From an uncultured Eubacteriales bacterium (GTDB lineage: Bacteria > Bacillota > Clostridia > Oscillospirales > Oscillospiraceae): a stretch of 25,061 bases of DNA. Below, one piece after another: positions 24,947 to 25,061 of this stretch. Under the pieces are notes generated by a model that worked only from the letters and a program-made list of their open reading frames with translations, was not told the origin of the DNA and made no database searches. A program made the translations under genes and the position numbers. Numbering within the stretch: position 1 is the stretch's first letter; the number at the start of each line of letters is the position of its first letter. The stretch lies in the NCBI GenBank assembly GCA_949744025.1, contig CATJWA010000214.1, forward strand, positions 1 through 25,061, in the 5' to 3' direction.

Positions 24947-25061
24947 TTACTGGAGGAGCTGGAGAACGCCCTGCGGGACCTGGTTGGCCTGAGCCAGCAT
25001 GGCCTGCGCGCTCTGGATGAGGATGTTGTTCTTGGTGTAAGCCATCATTTCCTCGGCAACG
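24947..25061 (-). CDS. Flagellin, C-terminal end (partial)
   Basis: The last 37 codons of a flagellin gene enter from the window's right edge on the minus strand. The text MMAYTKNNILIQSAQAMLAQ followed by NQ, PQGVLQLLQ and a TAA stop is the classic flagellin D0 C-terminal helix, which packs in the filament core. The rest of the gene lies outside the window. It is followed after 8 bases by the first of three repeated hairpins. It shows that the organism is, or descends from, a motile bacterium. Confidence 0.95.
   Translation of the reverse strand, partial: VAEEMMAYTKNNILIQSAQAMLAQANQVPQGVLQLLQ

Overview
The window looks like chromosomal DNA from a strictly anaerobic, motile, Gram-positive gut-type clostridium, most likely an Oscillospiraceae/Eubacteriales relative. 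This is inferred from three oxygen-sensitive glycyl radical enzymes (GREs), strong AGGAGG-type ribosome sites, a lipoprotein-anchored TRAP binding protein, a typical flagellin C-terminus and GC-rich coding DNA. No rRNA, tRNA, CRISPR array, transposase or microcompartment shell gene was seen.

Layout. (1) 23-3526, minus strand: a GRE (GRE1) followed by a radical-SAM GRE activase, the only activase in the window. (2) 3700-6734, minus strand: a three-gene ABC exporter (ATPase, ABC-2 permease, GldG-like auxiliary protein), apparently unrelated housekeeping or envelope genes. (3) 6965-13369, minus strand: an operon of GRE2, a DUF169 protein and a complete TRAP transporter (DctQ, DctM, DctP). (4) 13648-16514, plus strand, divergent from GRE2: an Old Yellow Enzyme/2-enoate-reductase-type flavoprotein and a second DUF169 protein. 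(5) A 28-bp perfect bidirectional terminator at 16544-16605. (6) 16673-24415, minus strand: a LysR regulator, then after a terminator and a good promoter GRE3, two MmgE/PrpD-family proteins and an ion-transporter-superfamily (MatC/SLC13-like) carboxylate permease. (7) 24416-25061: an intergenic region with a triplicated hairpin/flagellin-tail repeat, then the 3' end of a flagellin gene.

Working model (inference). The window is an anaerobic carboxylic-acid utilisation island with up to three GRE reactions. In the GRE2/OYE divergon, a TRAP-imported acid would be processed by a C-x-E type GRE, possibly to an unsaturated product, which the flavin/Fe-S ene-reductase reduces as an electron sink. 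Each arm carries its own DUF169 paralogue, which makes DUF169 a candidate functional partner. In the GRE3 operon, a GRE with Trp where dehydratase-type GREs have the catalytic Glu sits with two PrpD-fold enzymes and a likely di/tricarboxylate carrier under a LysR gene. This suggests non-dehydratase chemistry on a di- or tricarboxylate. No substrate can be named from sequence alone. The single activase next to GRE1 would have to serve all three GREs unless others lie elsewhere in the genome.
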